Origin: Phyllobacterium phragmitis
GTDB taxonomy: Bacteria; Pseudomonadota; Alphaproteobacteria; Rhizobiales; Rhizobiaceae
Assembly (NCBI RefSeq): GCF_002980495.1
Contig: NZ_PVBR01000020.1
Span: 1-64,000 of the forward strand
Length of the DNA stretch: 64,000 nucleotides
Direction: 5' to 3'
The position numbers and the translations under genes are program-made. Numbering within the stretch: position 1 is the stretch's first letter; every line of letters starts with the position of its first letter. Below are positions 25,086 through 34,219 of this stretch, one piece after another. The notes beneath the pieces were generated by a model. The model was not told the DNA's origin, made no database searches, and saw only the letters and a program-made list of their open reading frames with translations.

Positions 25086-25913
25086 ATGAGCGAGACGACG
25101 GTCCAAACCTTTCGCATCGCGCCCAAGCAGAATGGCGACGCGGAGATCCGCCGTCTGCCACCGCACCGTATCGTGCTGGCGCTGATCGGGCTTGGTCTCA
25201 TCGCTGCCTCGATCTTCTTTCTCAGATGGGACTGGCTGCCCAACTATTACGATCTGATCATGCAGGGCCTGTGGCGCACGATCTGGATCCTGGTGGTGAC
25301 GTGCGTTCTCGGTTTCCTTTTGGCGGTGCCGCTCGGACTGGCGCAGGCGGCAGGGCCGAAGATCGTCGCCGTGCCGGCGCGCATCTTCTGCACCGTCATT
25401 CGCGGCACGCCGCTGCTCCTGCAGCTCTGGCTGCTCTATTACGGGCTCGGTTCGCTGTTCCCGCAATATCCCTGGATTCGCGACTCCGAACTGTGGCCCT
25501 ATCTGCGCCAGGCATGGCCCTATGCCGTGCTGGCGCTGACGCTGTCCTATGCCGGTTATGAGGGCGAGGTCATGCGCGGGGCCTTTGCCGGCGTGCCCAA
25601 GGGGCAGTTGGAGGCGGCGCGGGCATTCGGCATGCGACGCTTCACCATTTTGCGGCGTATCTGGCTGCCGCAGGCTATCCATCGAGCCTTGCCGACATTG
25701 GCGGGAGAGGCGGTATTGCAGTTGAAGGCAACGCCGCTCGTCGCGACGATCACCGTGATCGATCTCTATGCCGTGGCATCGCGCGTCCGGCAGGATACGT
25801 TCATCACCTACGAACCGCTGCTGCTGCTCGCGGCCGGCTATCTCGTCATCACCGGAATCATCGTCTTCCTGTTCCGCCGCCTGGAACGGCTGATCCCGTC
25901 GAAGCTGGGATAG
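25086..25913 (+). CDS. Polar amino-acid ABC transporter permease (HisM type)
   Basis: 275 residues from the ATG at 25086 with GGGAGGCGTGAGC upstream; the longer in-frame start at 25044 lies inside the HisQ-type gene. The motif VIRGTPLLLQLWLLYYGLG is the classical HisM/OccM signature, and GQLEAARAFGMRRFTILRR is the ATPase-docking loop. It completes the importer. Confidence 0.92.
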   Translation: MSETTVQTFRIAPKQNGDAEIRRLPPHRIVLALIGLGLIAASIFFLRWDWLPNYYDLIMQGLWRTIWILVVTCVLGFLLAVPLGLAQAAGPKIVAVPARIFCTVIRGTPLLLQLWLLYYGLGSLFPQYPWIRDSELWPYLRQAWPYAVLALTLSYAGYEGEVMRGAFAGVPKGQLEAARAFGMRRFTILRRIWLPQAIHRALPTLAGEAVLQLKATPLVATITVIDLYAVASRVRQDTFITYEPLLLLAAGYLVITGIIVFLFRRLERLIPSKLG

Positions 25914-26174
25914 TCTTTATAAGGGAACAGGCCAGAGCATTTCATATTGAATTGGGAACGCCGGGCGAGACAGTACCCCCCCCCCTCTGCCCTGCCGGGC
26001 ATCTCCCCCTCAAGGAGGGAGATTGGCTGACACGGCTCTTGGCGTTCGTTCTGCAACGTTTGCAATTGGTACCAAACCTTCGTGAAGGCGTAATCTCCCC
26101 CCTTGAGGGGGAGATGGCTGGCAAGCCAGAGGGGGCGCCTCGCGATTCCATCAAAACACGAACCGCTCTAGCTT
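25914..26174. repeat. RIME-like palindromic intergenic repeat with flanking direct repeats
   Basis: Two imperfect inverted arms of about 44 bases occupy 25981-26024 and 26092-26135 (CATCTCCCCCTCAAGGAGGG against CCCCTTGAGGGGGAGATGG, bounded by CCCCCTCTG and CAGAGGGGG). This mosaic is typical of Rhizobiales intergenic repeat elements. Outside the arms are near-identical strings CTTTATAAGGGAACAGGCCA (about 25915-25934) and CTTTTATAAGGAAACGGGCC (about 26171-26190), possibly older repeat borders. No gene is seen in the interval. Confidence 0.7.
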
Positions 26175-27125
26175 TTATAAGGAAACGGGCCAGCCGTTCA
26201 GCCCAAGCGCCTGAACCGCCTTGCAAATGCGGCGGAAGCTGGCGCCGGCGCGTCCGGCGTTGTGGCGGGCGCGCAGATAGCCGTGCACGAGACCCGGCTC
26301 GTTTCTCCACAACGCCTTGCCGCCGGCGGCGACGATCCGGTCGCAGTAGCGCCGTCCATCATCGGAAAGCGGGTCGCATGCGGCTGATAAGACCACGGTG
26401 GCGGGAAGGTTGGAGAAATCGCTGTCGGAGAGCGGTGCAAAGCGCGGATCATTGGACCAGTCATGGCCGCCGCTCCTGATTTCCGCATAATAGAGCACAT
26501 CGCGGGTGGTGAGCATCGGCGCTTCGGCATGCGTGAGGTAGGAGCCTTCATCGGTTCTGCCGCCGAGGCCTGGATAGATGAGGACCTGACCGACGGGCGC
26601 GCGTTTGCCGCCGCGCAGATGATGGGCGATAGCGGCGGCGAGATTACCGCCGGCGCTGTCGCCGCAGAGCACGACCGACAGATCGGATGTCGCGGCAATA
26701 TGCGCGAAGACGGCGCGGCAATCTTCGAATGCGGCGGGATGCGCATGTTCGGGCGCCAGCCGGTAATCGACCGATATGATGCGGAAGCCGGTCGCCTCGC
26801 ACAGTTCGGCGCAGACATCGTCATGGCTGTCGAGCCCGCCGACGACAAAGCCGCCGCCGTGAAAATAAAGGCAGATGACTTCGGGCTCGACGGCTTTCTT
26901 GACATAGACCCTGATCGGAATGCGGTGCGTGCCGGTTTCGATGAAGGTGTCGGCGGAGGCGATGTCAACGGGATAGCCCGCATGAAACGCTTGGGCCATG
27001 CGGTCGTAGATTTCGCGCTGCCGTTCAACCGTGAGGTCCACCGCATCAGGTGGATAAAAACCATTGGTGCGCTCGATGAACGCCCAGGTTTCCTGGTCGA
27101 TCAGCTCGGAATAGTCGGTGCTCAT
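26175..27125 (-). CDS. Alpha/beta hydrolase, hormone-sensitive-lipase family
   Basis: 316 residues from the ATG at 27125, which overlaps the preceding stop by ATGA. The oxyanion motif FHGGGFVVGG (about 88-97), the nucleophile elbow GDSAGGN (about 154-160), and the triad Asp in ACDPLS and His in LVHGYL are all present. The family hydrolyses acyl esters and short-chain CoA or carnitine esters. As last gene of the carnitine operon it may release carnitine from acylcarnitine (an O-acyl ester) before oxidation; that role is inferred. Confidence 0.85.
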   Translation of the reverse strand: MSTDYSELIDQETWAFIERTNGFYPPDAVDLTVERQREIYDRMAQAFHAGYPVDIASADTFIETGTHRIPIRVYVKKAVEPEVICLYFHGGGFVVGGLDSHDDVCAELCEATGFRIISVDYRLAPEHAHPAAFEDCRAVFAHIAATSDLSVVLCGDSAGGNLAAAIAHHLRGGKRAPVGQVLIYPGLGGRTDEGSYLTHAEAPMLTTRDVLYYAEIRSGGHDWSNDPRFAPLSDSDFSNLPATVVLSAACDPLSDDGRRYCDRIVAAGGKALWRNEPGLVHGYLRARHNAGRAGASFRRICKAVQALGLNGWPVSL

Positions 27126-27904
27126 CTGCCTTTCCACACGGGATCGCGCTTTTCGGCGAAGGCCTTGAAGCCTTCCTGGCCGTCTTCCGAGGCATAGAGA
27201 ACGTCCACCGTGCGGAACTTGCGTTTGGTGATCATGTTCATGGCCTGCTGGAAGCCCATGCTTTCGGCTTCCCGCGCCACTTCCTTGATGGCGGCAAAAA
27301 CCAGCGGCGGGCCGCTTTCGAGCAGGCGGGCGATCTCCCAGACGCGCTCCATCAGCTTTTCCCTAGGCAGCACCTCGTTGACGAGCCCCCAGCGGTGCGC
27401 CTCGGCGACATCCATCCAGCGGCCGGTCAAAAGCAGGTCCATGGCGACATGGTAGGGGATGCGCTTCGGCAGTTTGACCGTCGCGGCGTCGGCCAGCGTT
27501 CCCGCACGGATTTCCGGCAAGGCGAAACTGGAATAGTCGGCGGCATAGATCAGATCGCAGGAGAGGGCGAGTTCGAAGCCGCCGCCGACAGCCATGCCAT
27601 TGACGGCGGCGATCACCGGCTTGTTGAGGTCGCGCAATTCCTGCAATCCGCCGAAGCCGCCGACGCCATAATCGCCGTCGACCGCATCGCCGCTCGCCGC
27701 CGCCTTCAAATCCCATCCGGCGCAAAAGAATTTGTCGCCCTCGGTCTGGACGATGGCGACGCGCAGGTCGGGGTCGTCGCGGAATGCCTGGAAGGTCTCA
27801 CCCATCAGCCGGCTGGTATTCAGGTCGATGGCATTGGCCTTCGGCCGATCCAGCGTGACTTCGAGAATGCCGCCTTCACGGCGCGTCCTGATCACGTCGC
27901 TCAT
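27122..27904 (-). CDS. Enoyl-CoA hydratase/isomerase, carnitinyl-CoA dehydratase (CaiD)-like
   Basis: 260 residues from the ATG at 27904 (MSDVIRTRREG), overlapping the CoA-ligase stop by ATGA; the longer frame upstream lies inside the ligase gene. Crotonase-fold features: FCAGWDLKAA (oxyanion strand 1), AVNGMAVGGGFELALSCD (second oxyanion hole) and FALPEI with the catalytic Glu region. The FCAGWDLKAAASGD pattern resembles CaiD, which interconverts crotonobetainyl-CoA and L-carnitinyl-CoA. Context with L-carnitine dehydrogenase, CoA ligase and acyl-CoA dehydrogenase supports that role. Confidence 0.8.
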   Translation of the reverse strand: MSDVIRTRREGGILEVTLDRPKANAIDLNTSRLMGETFQAFRDDPDLRVAIVQTEGDKFFCAGWDLKAAASGDAVDGDYGVGGFGGLQELRDLNKPVIAAVNGMAVGGGFELALSCDLIYAADYSSFALPEIRAGTLADAATVKLPKRIPYHVAMDLLLTGRWMDVAEAHRWGLVNEVLPREKLMERVWEIARLLESGPPLVFAAIKEVAREAESMGFQQAMNMITKRKFRTVDVLYASEDGQEGFKAFAEKRDPVWKGR

Positions 27905-29979
27905 TTCAGTTCTCCCTTTGTGACGAGCAGCGCATCCGCAATCCATGCGCCTTTTCCCTCGCCGCAGACAAGCAGCGGGTTGATGTCGAGTTCGCAAATC
28001 CGCCCGGCATGCTCCACGGCGAAAGCCGCGATGGCATGAATGGCGTCGAGTGCGGCTTGCAGATCCGCCTTCGGCCTGCCGCGATAGCCTTCCAAGAGTG
28101 GGAACATCCTGAGGGATCGCAGCGCGGCCTCGATGTCATCACGGCTCGACGGCAGGAGAATGGTCACGCTGTCCTGCAACAGTTCCACGAGAACGCCGCC
28201 TGTGCCGAGCGTCATGACCGGCCCAAACTGCGGATCATCGATAATGCCGACCAGCAGTTCGGAGACAGCCCCGGTGACCATGCGTTCGACATAGAGGCCT
28301 GATCCGAGATGCACGAGTTCGTCGACCGCCGACCTGACCGCTTCGCCGTCTCTCAGATTGAGCCGCACGGCGTTCATTTCGGATTTATGGGCAATGCCCA
28401 AGGCCTTCAGCGCGACGGGATAGCCGAGGCCTTCGGCGACCGCCACGGCCTCATCGGCATTCGCGCAGCGGCTGCCGGCCGGTACGGGCAATCCATGGCG
28501 GCGGAGAATGGATTTCGCCTGTGCTTCGTCGAGCTCAAGGATATCGGGACCAGCCTTTGCCACGGGGCGGGCAACCGGCGGCGCGAGCGGCTTTTTCCAT
28601 GCCCGGCCGATGAAGGCGGCGGCTTCCGCAGAATCGAAGGCTTCGGTGATGCCGCAGAGAGGGGCGATGCCGCGCGCCATCAGATCCGCTATATAATCCT
28701 CGGGGATGTTTTCCGGCAGAGAGGCGATCATGGCGCCCTTGGCGTTGTTGGCCTTTAGCGCCGCTTCGAACCCGCGTACGGTCGCCCACCAATCGACATC
28801 CGAACAGCGGTCCCTGCGCGGAAAATCGATGACGAGGCAGTTGAGCGAGAAACCGCCGGAAATCATGGCGGTGAATGTCTGGGTCAGCGCCGGCTCATCG
28901 TTCCAGATGAAGGTATGGTAGTCGAGCGGGTTGGCGACCGCGACCAGCGGGCCGAGCGTCGACTTCACATAAGCGCGATGTTCCGGCGTCAGCGGCGGAA
29001 ACGCGACTGCGCGGCCTTCCGCGGCGTCGGCCATGACGGAAGCCTCGCCGCCGGAGCAACTCATCGAGCTCAGCGTATTGCCGTCGAGCGGGCCGTGTAC
29101 ATGCAGGAGCTTCAGCGTTTCGAGGAAGGAGGGAATCGAATTGACGCGTGCGATGCCGAGCCTTTTCAGGAAGGCGTCGGATGCGGCGTCCGATCCGGCC
29201 AGCGAAGCGGTGTGCGAGACGGTCGCCGCGCGGGCCTGGGCGGAGCGGCCGACCTTCATGGCGACGATGGGCTTTCGCAGCTCGCGGGCGCGTTTCGCCA
29301 GCGCCTCGAAGCCGGCTGCCGACTGGAAGGCCTCGATATGGAGGCCGAGCGCCGTCACCCTCTCATCCTCGATCAGCGCGATGGCCATGTCGGGCAGGCC
29401 GGTCTGCGCCTGGTTGCCCGCCGTCATGACATGGGCGATCGGCAGGCCGCGCGTCTGCATCGTCATGTTGATGGCGATGTTCGAGGATTGGGTGATGATG
29501 GCGACGCCAGGCTCGCCAGGCGCAAGCCGCCGCCCGCCATGCTGGTCGGGCCAGAGCAGGGCGCCGTCGCAGTAATTGATCAGGCCGTAGCAGTTCGGCC
29601 CGATGATCGGCATATCGCCGGCGGCTTCCACGAGTTCGTCCTGCAATCTCGCGCCGTCGGCATCGTCGGCGCCGGCCTCCAGAAAGCCGGAGGCATAGCA
29701 CACGGCGACGCCGGCGCCGGCCGCACGCAACTCCCGCACGATATCGAGCGTGAGGAAACGATTGACGCCGATGAAGGCGGCGTCAGGGCTGCCGGGCAGA
29801 TCGGCGACGGAGCGATAGGCTTTGAGGCCCAAGACCTCGTCATGCCTGGGATGCACGGGCCAGATTTCGCCCGAAAATCCCATTTTCTGCGATTGTTTTA
29901 TGACCTCGGTGGCCTGAAGACCGCCGAAGACGGCGATGGTCTTGGGGCGAAGCAGACGGTCAAGCTTATGCGCCATCAT
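27901..29979 (-). CDS. ADP-forming acyl-CoA synthetase (fused alpha-beta, acetate-CoA ligase family)
   Basis: 692 residues. Order of domains: CoA-binding Rossmann (about 8-130, KTIAVFGG), succinyl-CoA-synthetase-like domain with the phosphorylated His in TVSHTASLAGSD (near 255), and a C-terminal ATP-grasp domain from about 470 (SILRRHGLPVPAGSR...VALKALGIAHKSE). This class makes acyl-CoA with ADP and phosphate, unlike the AMP-forming CaiC. It overlaps both neighbours by ATGA. Inferred substrate: gamma-butyrobetaine, crotonobetaine or carnitine. Confidence 0.82.
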   Translation of the reverse strand: MMAHKLDRLLRPKTIAVFGGLQATEVIKQSQKMGFSGEIWPVHPRHDEVLGLKAYRSVADLPGSPDAAFIGVNRFLTLDIVRELRAAGAGVAVCYASGFLEAGADDADGARLQDELVEAAGDMPIIGPNCYGLINYCDGALLWPDQHGGRRLAPGEPGVAIITQSSNIAINMTMQTRGLPIAHVMTAGNQAQTGLPDMAIALIEDERVTALGLHIEAFQSAAGFEALAKRARELRKPIVAMKVGRSAQARAATVSHTASLAGSDAASDAFLKRLGIARVNSIPSFLETLKLLHVHGPLDGNTLSSMSCSGGEASVMADAAEGRAVAFPPLTPEHRAYVKSTLGPLVAVANPLDYHTFIWNDEPALTQTFTAMISGGFSLNCLVIDFPRRDRCSDVDWWATVRGFEAALKANNAKGAMIASLPENIPEDYIADLMARGIAPLCGITEAFDSAEAAAFIGRAWKKPLAPPVARPVAKAGPDILELDEAQAKSILRRHGLPVPAGSRCANADEAVAVAEGLGYPVALKALGIAHKSEMNAVRLNLRDGEAVRSAVDELVHLGSGLYVERMVTGAVSELLVGIIDDPQFGPVMTLGTGGVLVELLQDSVTILLPSSRDDIEAALRSLRMFPLLEGYRGRPKADLQAALDAIHAIAAFAVEHAGRICELDINPLLVCGEGKGAWIADALLVTKGELK

Positions 29980-31139
29980 GCACCGTGAGGGCGCAGCAGG
30001 GCGCGGGATATGATGTGCCGCTGGATTTCCGAAGTGCCTTCCCAGATGCGCTCGACGCGGGCGTCGCGCCAGATGCGTTCCAGCGGCAGGTCATCCATCA
30101 GGCCCATGCCGCCATGGATCTGGATCGCCTCATCGGCAACGAAGGCGAGGACTTCCGTCGCCTTGAGCTTGGCCATGGCCATGTCGGCATCGGTCACGGT
30201 GCCCTGATCGAACTTCCAGCCGGCCTCGAATGTCAGGAGGTCGGCGGCTTTCAGTTCGGTCGCCATATCGGCAAGCTTGAAGGAGATGCCCTGAAACTTG
30301 CCGATCTTCTGGCCGAACTGTTCGCGCTGCGCCGCATATTCGATGGCGTGGGTAAGCGCCCGTTCGGCACGGCCAAGGCACGTGGCGGCCACCTGCAGGC
30401 GCGTTGCGCCGAGCCAGGCATTGGCCACCTCGAAGCCCTTGTGCACCTCGCCGAGAATGGCTTCATTTGGCAAACGGCAATCGTCAAATTCGATGATGGC
30501 GTTGGAATAGCCGCGATGCGAGACATTGCGGTAGCCTTCGCGGATCGTCATTCCGGGGTGGCCTTTGTCGACGAAAAAGGCGGTGATTTTCTTCTTTTTG
30601 CCGCGTGGGGTGTCTTCCTCGCCGGAGGCGACGAAAAGGATGACGAAATCGGCCTCCATGGCATGGCTGATGAAGTGTTTCGTGCCGTTGACGAGCCAGT
30701 CGCCGCCCTTTTCCACGGCGGTGGCCTTCATGCCGCGCAGATCGGAACCGGCGCCCGGCTCCGTCATGGCGAGACAATCGGATTTCTCACCGCGAATGCA
30801 GGGATAAAGGTATTTTTCCTTCTGGGCGTCCGTGCCGGCGAGGAGGATGTTGGAGGGCCTGCCGACGCATGTCCAATGGAGCGCGTAATTGGCGCGGCCA
30901 AGCTCCTTTTCGTAAAGCAGCCATGAGACCGTATCCAGCCCGGCGCCGCCGACCCCCTCCGGCATGTTGGCTGCATAAAGACCGGTTTCGATGGCTTTCT
31001 GCTTGATCTCGTCCACGAGCTCCTTGCGCAGAACGCCGGTGCGCTCGACTTCCGCCTCATGCGGATAGAGCTCGTTTTCGACAAAGGCCCTTGTTGTCTC
31101 GACGATCAGTCTCTGCTCTTCGGTCAGACCGAAATCCAT
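29976..31139 (-). CDS. Acyl-CoA dehydrogenase, probably gamma-butyrobetainyl-CoA or crotonobetainyl-CoA type
   Basis: 387 residues from the ATG at 31139 (MDFGLTEEQ), 4 bases after cdhA; the longer open frame overlaps cdhA out of phase. Family motifs: AMTEPGAGSDLRG (FAD/substrate), QIHGGMGLMDDLPLERIWRD and the C-terminal RIWEGTSEIQRHII. The flavin enzyme inserts the 2,3 double bond of a CoA ester. In this operon the natural reading is oxidation of gamma-butyrobetainyl-CoA to crotonobetainyl-CoA, which the CaiD-like enzyme then hydrates to carnitinyl-CoA. Confidence 0.87.
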   Translation of the reverse strand: MDFGLTEEQRLIVETTRAFVENELYPHEAEVERTGVLRKELVDEIKQKAIETGLYAANMPEGVGGAGLDTVSWLLYEKELGRANYALHWTCVGRPSNILLAGTDAQKEKYLYPCIRGEKSDCLAMTEPGAGSDLRGMKATAVEKGGDWLVNGTKHFISHAMEADFVILFVASGEEDTPRGKKKKITAFFVDKGHPGMTIREGYRNVSHRGYSNAIIEFDDCRLPNEAILGEVHKGFEVANAWLGATRLQVAATCLGRAERALTHAIEYAAQREQFGQKIGKFQGISFKLADMATELKAADLLTFEAGWKFDQGTVTDADMAMAKLKATEVLAFVADEAIQIHGGMGLMDDLPLERIWRDARVERIWEGTSEIQRHIISRALLRPHGA

Positions 31140-31143
31140 GACG

Positions 31144-32208
31144 TCAGCCTTTCTTCTTCCGAGCCTTGCCGGCCTTGGCCTTTTCGGCCGATTTGGAGAT
31201 CGCCGGCTTCCGCGCCAGCTTCGACAGGCGGTTGGTATAATCCTTGTAGAGCGCGCCGGCCCCCCAGCCCTTGCCCTTGTTCTGGCGCGACAGGGCTTCC
31301 ATGATGGCGACCAGATTGTCGTCGCGGATGCGTTCGAGTTCGCGGATGGAGAGGCCGTGCGCCTGCTCGTCGGACTGGTCGGCGATCTTGTCCACCAACT
31401 CATCCGTCAACTCGGGCACGTCCATCAGCTTGGTCCAGGGCCATGACAGGCAGGGGCCGAACTGTGCCATGAAGTGACGCATGCCGGCTTCGCCGCCGGC
31501 GACGCGATAGACCTGGAACATGCCCATCTGCGCCCAGCGGATGCCAAAGGAATAGCGCATGATGTCATCGAGTTCCTCGACGGTGGTGATGTCGTCCTTG
31601 ATCAGCCACAGCGCCTCGCGCCACACCGCCTCAAGAAGCCGGTCGCCGACGAAAGCCTCGATCTCCTTGCGGATCACCACCGGTTTCATGCCGATCGAGT
31701 CATAAAGCGCGCGGGCTTTCTCGACGGCTTCGCTGGAGGTCAGCTTGCCGCCGACGATCTCCACCAATGGCAGGAGATAGACCGGATTATAGGGATGGCC
31801 GACGACCAGACGTTCGGGATGCCGCATCGCCGTCTGCATCTCGGACGGCAGAATGCCTGAGGTGGACGAGCCGACGATGGCGTCTATCGCCGCGTGGCGG
31901 TCGATTTCCGCCAGAACCTTGTGTTTGAGGTCGAGCCGTTCCGGCACGCTTTCCTGAATGAAATCAGCGCCCGCGACCGCTTCGGCAATGGTGCCTGAGA
32001 AAGTGAGCTTTCCCTCGCGCGGCAGGCCGTCCGGCAGCATGGCCTTATAGGCGCGGCGGGCATTCTTCATTACCTCGCTGACTTTGCGCTCGGCTTCCGG
32101 ATCGGGGTCGAAGATCGAAACATCGATGCCGTTGAGGAGGAGGCGGGCGACCCAGCCGGCGCCGATGACGCCACCGCCTACGGCCGCGGCCTTGCGAATT
32201 TTCACCAT
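31144..32208 (-). CDS. cdhA: L-carnitine dehydrogenase
   Basis: 354 residues of the 3-hydroxyacyl-CoA dehydrogenase superfamily. The NAD-binding motif AVGGGVIGAGW is at residues 8-18; VVGHPYNPVYLLPLVEIVGG and the SFGIRWAQMG segment are typical of L-carnitine 3-dehydrogenase, which oxidises L-carnitine to 3-dehydrocarnitine. The C-terminus is a Lys/Ala-rich tail of about 20 residues (KSAEKAKAGKARKKKG), longer than in many homologues. It lies 7 bases after the dehydrocarnitine cleavage gene, in the same operon. Confidence 0.9.
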   Translation of the reverse strand: MVKIRKAAAVGGGVIGAGWVARLLLNGIDVSIFDPDPEAERKVSEVMKNARRAYKAMLPDGLPREGKLTFSGTIAEAVAGADFIQESVPERLDLKHKVLAEIDRHAAIDAIVGSSTSGILPSEMQTAMRHPERLVVGHPYNPVYLLPLVEIVGGKLTSSEAVEKARALYDSIGMKPVVIRKEIEAFVGDRLLEAVWREALWLIKDDITTVEELDDIMRYSFGIRWAQMGMFQVYRVAGGEAGMRHFMAQFGPCLSWPWTKLMDVPELTDELVDKIADQSDEQAHGLSIRELERIRDDNLVAIMEALSRQNKGKGWGAGALYKDYTNRLSKLARKPAISKSAEKAKAGKARKKKG

Positions 32209-32215
32209 GACGATC

Positions 32216-33121
32216 TCACCAGCGCTTCGTCAGCTTCATGCGGGCGCGCACATCGTCCGGCCCGAGGATTTTCGCGCCCATGCCTTCGGCGATCTTGACG
32301 GCGCGTTCGACCAGCGGCCCGTTGCTGGCGAGAACGCCCTTGTCGAGCCAGATATTGTCTTCGAGGCCGACGCGGATATTGCCGCCGGCCAGCACCGCCA
32401 TCGCCGCATAGGGCATCTGGTTGCGGCCGATGGAGAAGGCCGAGAACGTCCAGTCGGAGGGCAGATTGCCGGTCAGCGCCAGGAGCGTGGTGATATCATC
32501 GGGCGCCCCCCAGGGGATGCCCATGCAGAGCTGCACCATGACGGGATCGTCCAGAAGGCCCTGGTCATAGAGCCATTTGGCAAGGAGAAGGTGGCCGGTG
32601 TCGAAAATCTCGACTTCCGGGCGAACGCCCAGCGCCTGGATCTGCGCCGCCATGGCTTTCAGCATGGCGGGCGTATTGGTCATGACATAGTCGCCCTCGC
32701 CGAAATTCATCGTACCGCAATCGAGCGTGCAGATTTCGGGCAAGAGCTTCGCCACATGCTCCAGGCGTTCGGTTGCGCCCACCATGTCGGTTCCGCCAGG
32801 GGATGGCGGCAGCGGCTTTTCGACATTGCCGAGCGTCAGATCGCCGCCCATGCCGGCGGTGAGGTTGAGCACCATGTCGACGCCTGACGCCTTGATATGC
32901 TCGACCACCTCGGCATAGAGCGCCACGTCACGCGAGCCCTTGCCGGTCTTGGGGTCGCGGACGTGAATATGCGCGATTGCCGCGCCGGCATTGGCGGCGG
33001 CAATGCACTCATCGGCGATCTGGCGCGGCGTCACCGGGACCTTGTCGGAGCGACCGGTCGTATCGCCCGCACCGGTGACGGCGCAGGTGATGAACACGTC
33101 GCGATTGGGGGTCAATGCCAT
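32216..33121 (-). CDS. cdhC: BKACE-family 3-dehydrocarnitine cleavage enzyme
   Basis: 301 residues from the ATG at 33121 (MALTPNRD) with GGGAGAACAGCA upstream. Beta-keto acid cleavage enzymes need a metal bound by HxH: here AIAHIHVRD near residue 47. Further family segments are LDCGTMNFG and [10 protein letters not shown]. CdhC condenses 3-dehydrocarnitine with acetyl-CoA to give acetoacetate and betainyl-CoA. Position as first gene of the operon, divergent from cdhR and next to cdhA, supports the function. Confidence 0.9.
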   Translation of the reverse strand: MALTPNRDVFITCAVTGAGDTTGRSDKVPVTPRQIADECIAAANAGAAIAHIHVRDPKTGKGSRDVALYAEVVEHIKASGVDMVLNLTAGMGGDLTLGNVEKPLPPSPGGTDMVGATERLEHVAKLLPEICTLDCGTMNFGEGDYVMTNTPAMLKAMAAQIQALGVRPEVEIFDTGHLLLAKWLYDQGLLDDPVMVQLCMGIPWGAPDDITTLLALTGNLPSDWTFSAFSIGRNQMPYAAMAVLAGGNIRVGLEDNIWLDKGVLASNGPLVERAVKIAEGMGAKILGPDDVRARMKLTKRW

Positions 33122-33200
33122 TGCTGTTCTCCCTTGCTTTTGTTGCACCGATCATGCCGTGATTGCCAAATCATGTTTTGCGATATACGAATTGTAATTG
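33122..33200. promoter_or_regulatory. cdhR-cdhC divergent promoter region
   Basis: 79 bases between the divergent starts. It contains repeated half-sites around ATCATG (GATCATGCCGTGATTGCC and CCAAATCATG, about 33150-33176) that could bind the AraC-type CdhR, and an A/T-rich stretch (ATATACGAATTGTAATTGATG) before cdhR. Confidence 0.4.
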
Positions 33201-34184
33201 ATGAATAGCGAAACCTCGCCACTCTTTTTTCCTGACACCGGCACGCTTGACGTGACCGTGCTCGTCTTCTCAGGTGCGTCGCTATTGTGCGTTGCCTCGA
33301 CGATCGACCCGATGCGCGCCGCCAACCGCGTTTCCGGCGGCACGCTGTTCAAATGGCGGATCGTTTCGCTCGACGGCAAACCCGCCATCACCACCTGCGG
33401 CTTGCCGATTGCCGTATCCGGTTCATTCGACACATCAAAAAAGGCGGATATGCTGCTGGTTGTCGGCGGTTTTGGTACTTCGGATATCGCGCGCACGACA
33501 TTCACCGCCAATCTGCGCCGGGCGGCCCACAATTACCGGATGATCGGCGGCATCGAGGCCGGCTCATGGTTGCTCGGCCGTGCCGGGCTTCTCTCAGGGC
33601 GGAAGGCGACGACCCATTGGGAGGATATGGAGGAATTCACTGCCGAATTTCCCGACACCGAGGTGAGGCCGGACCGCTATGTCATAGACGGGCCGGTGTT
33701 CACCAGCGGCGGCGCCTCGCCGACCTTCGACCTGATGCTGCATCTGATCCGGTCGCGCGTCGGTATGTCGGTGGCGCTCGATGTGGCGAGCGTGTTCATC
33801 TATGACGAAGCCCATGCCTCCAGCGATGCGCAGCCGTTGGTTTCGCTCGGACGGCTTGACGATGTGCACCCGAAACTGGCGGGCGCGATCCGGCTGATGG
33901 AGGGGCATATCGATGCGCCGCTGACCATCGGGGCGATCGCGAAACGCTGCGGGCTCAGCGCCCGAAGCCTGGAGAAGATCTTTTCCAAGGCGGTCGGCGA
34001 GGGGCCGGGGCGCTATTATCTGCGCCTGCGGCTGAAAGTGGCGCGGCGGCTGATCACCGATACGCGGTCACCTCTAGCGGATATCGCGGCGCGGACCGGA
34101 TTTTCCTCCGCGGCTGCCTTCACGCGCACGTTCAGACATTTCGAGGGCAGGCCGCCCAGCGCGCTCAGGTCCGCGCATCGTTAA
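33201..34184 (+). CDS. cdhR: GlxA/AraC-family regulator of carnitine catabolism
   Basis: 327 residues from the ATG at 33201 (a TTG lies just before it). The N-terminal two thirds are a DJ-1/PfpI glutamine-amidotransferase-like sensor (DVTVLVFSGASLL, GGIEAGSWLLGRAGLL). The C-terminal AraC domain has two helix-turn-helices: GAIAKRCGLSARSLEKIFSK and IAARTGFSSAAAFTRTFRHF. This architecture and the divergent carnitine operon match CdhR of Pseudomonas and Sinorhizobium, an activator responding to carnitine. Confidence 0.9.
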   Translation: MNSETSPLFFPDTGTLDVTVLVFSGASLLCVASTIDPMRAANRVSGGTLFKWRIVSLDGKPAITTCGLPIAVSGSFDTSKKADMLLVVGGFGTSDIARTTFTANLRRAAHNYRMIGGIEAGSWLLGRAGLLSGRKATTHWEDMEEFTAEFPDTEVRPDRYVIDGPVFTSGGASPTFDLMLHLIRSRVGMSVALDVASVFIYDEAHASSDAQPLVSLGRLDDVHPKLAGAIRLMEGHIDAPLTIGAIAKRCGLSARSLEKIFSKAVGEGPGRYYLRLRLKVARRLITDTRSPLADIAARTGFSSAAAFTRTFRHFEGRPPSALRSAHR

Positions 34185-34219
34185 TTTTCAACCAGTCCAC
34201 AGTCCAGCAGGAGAACAGC

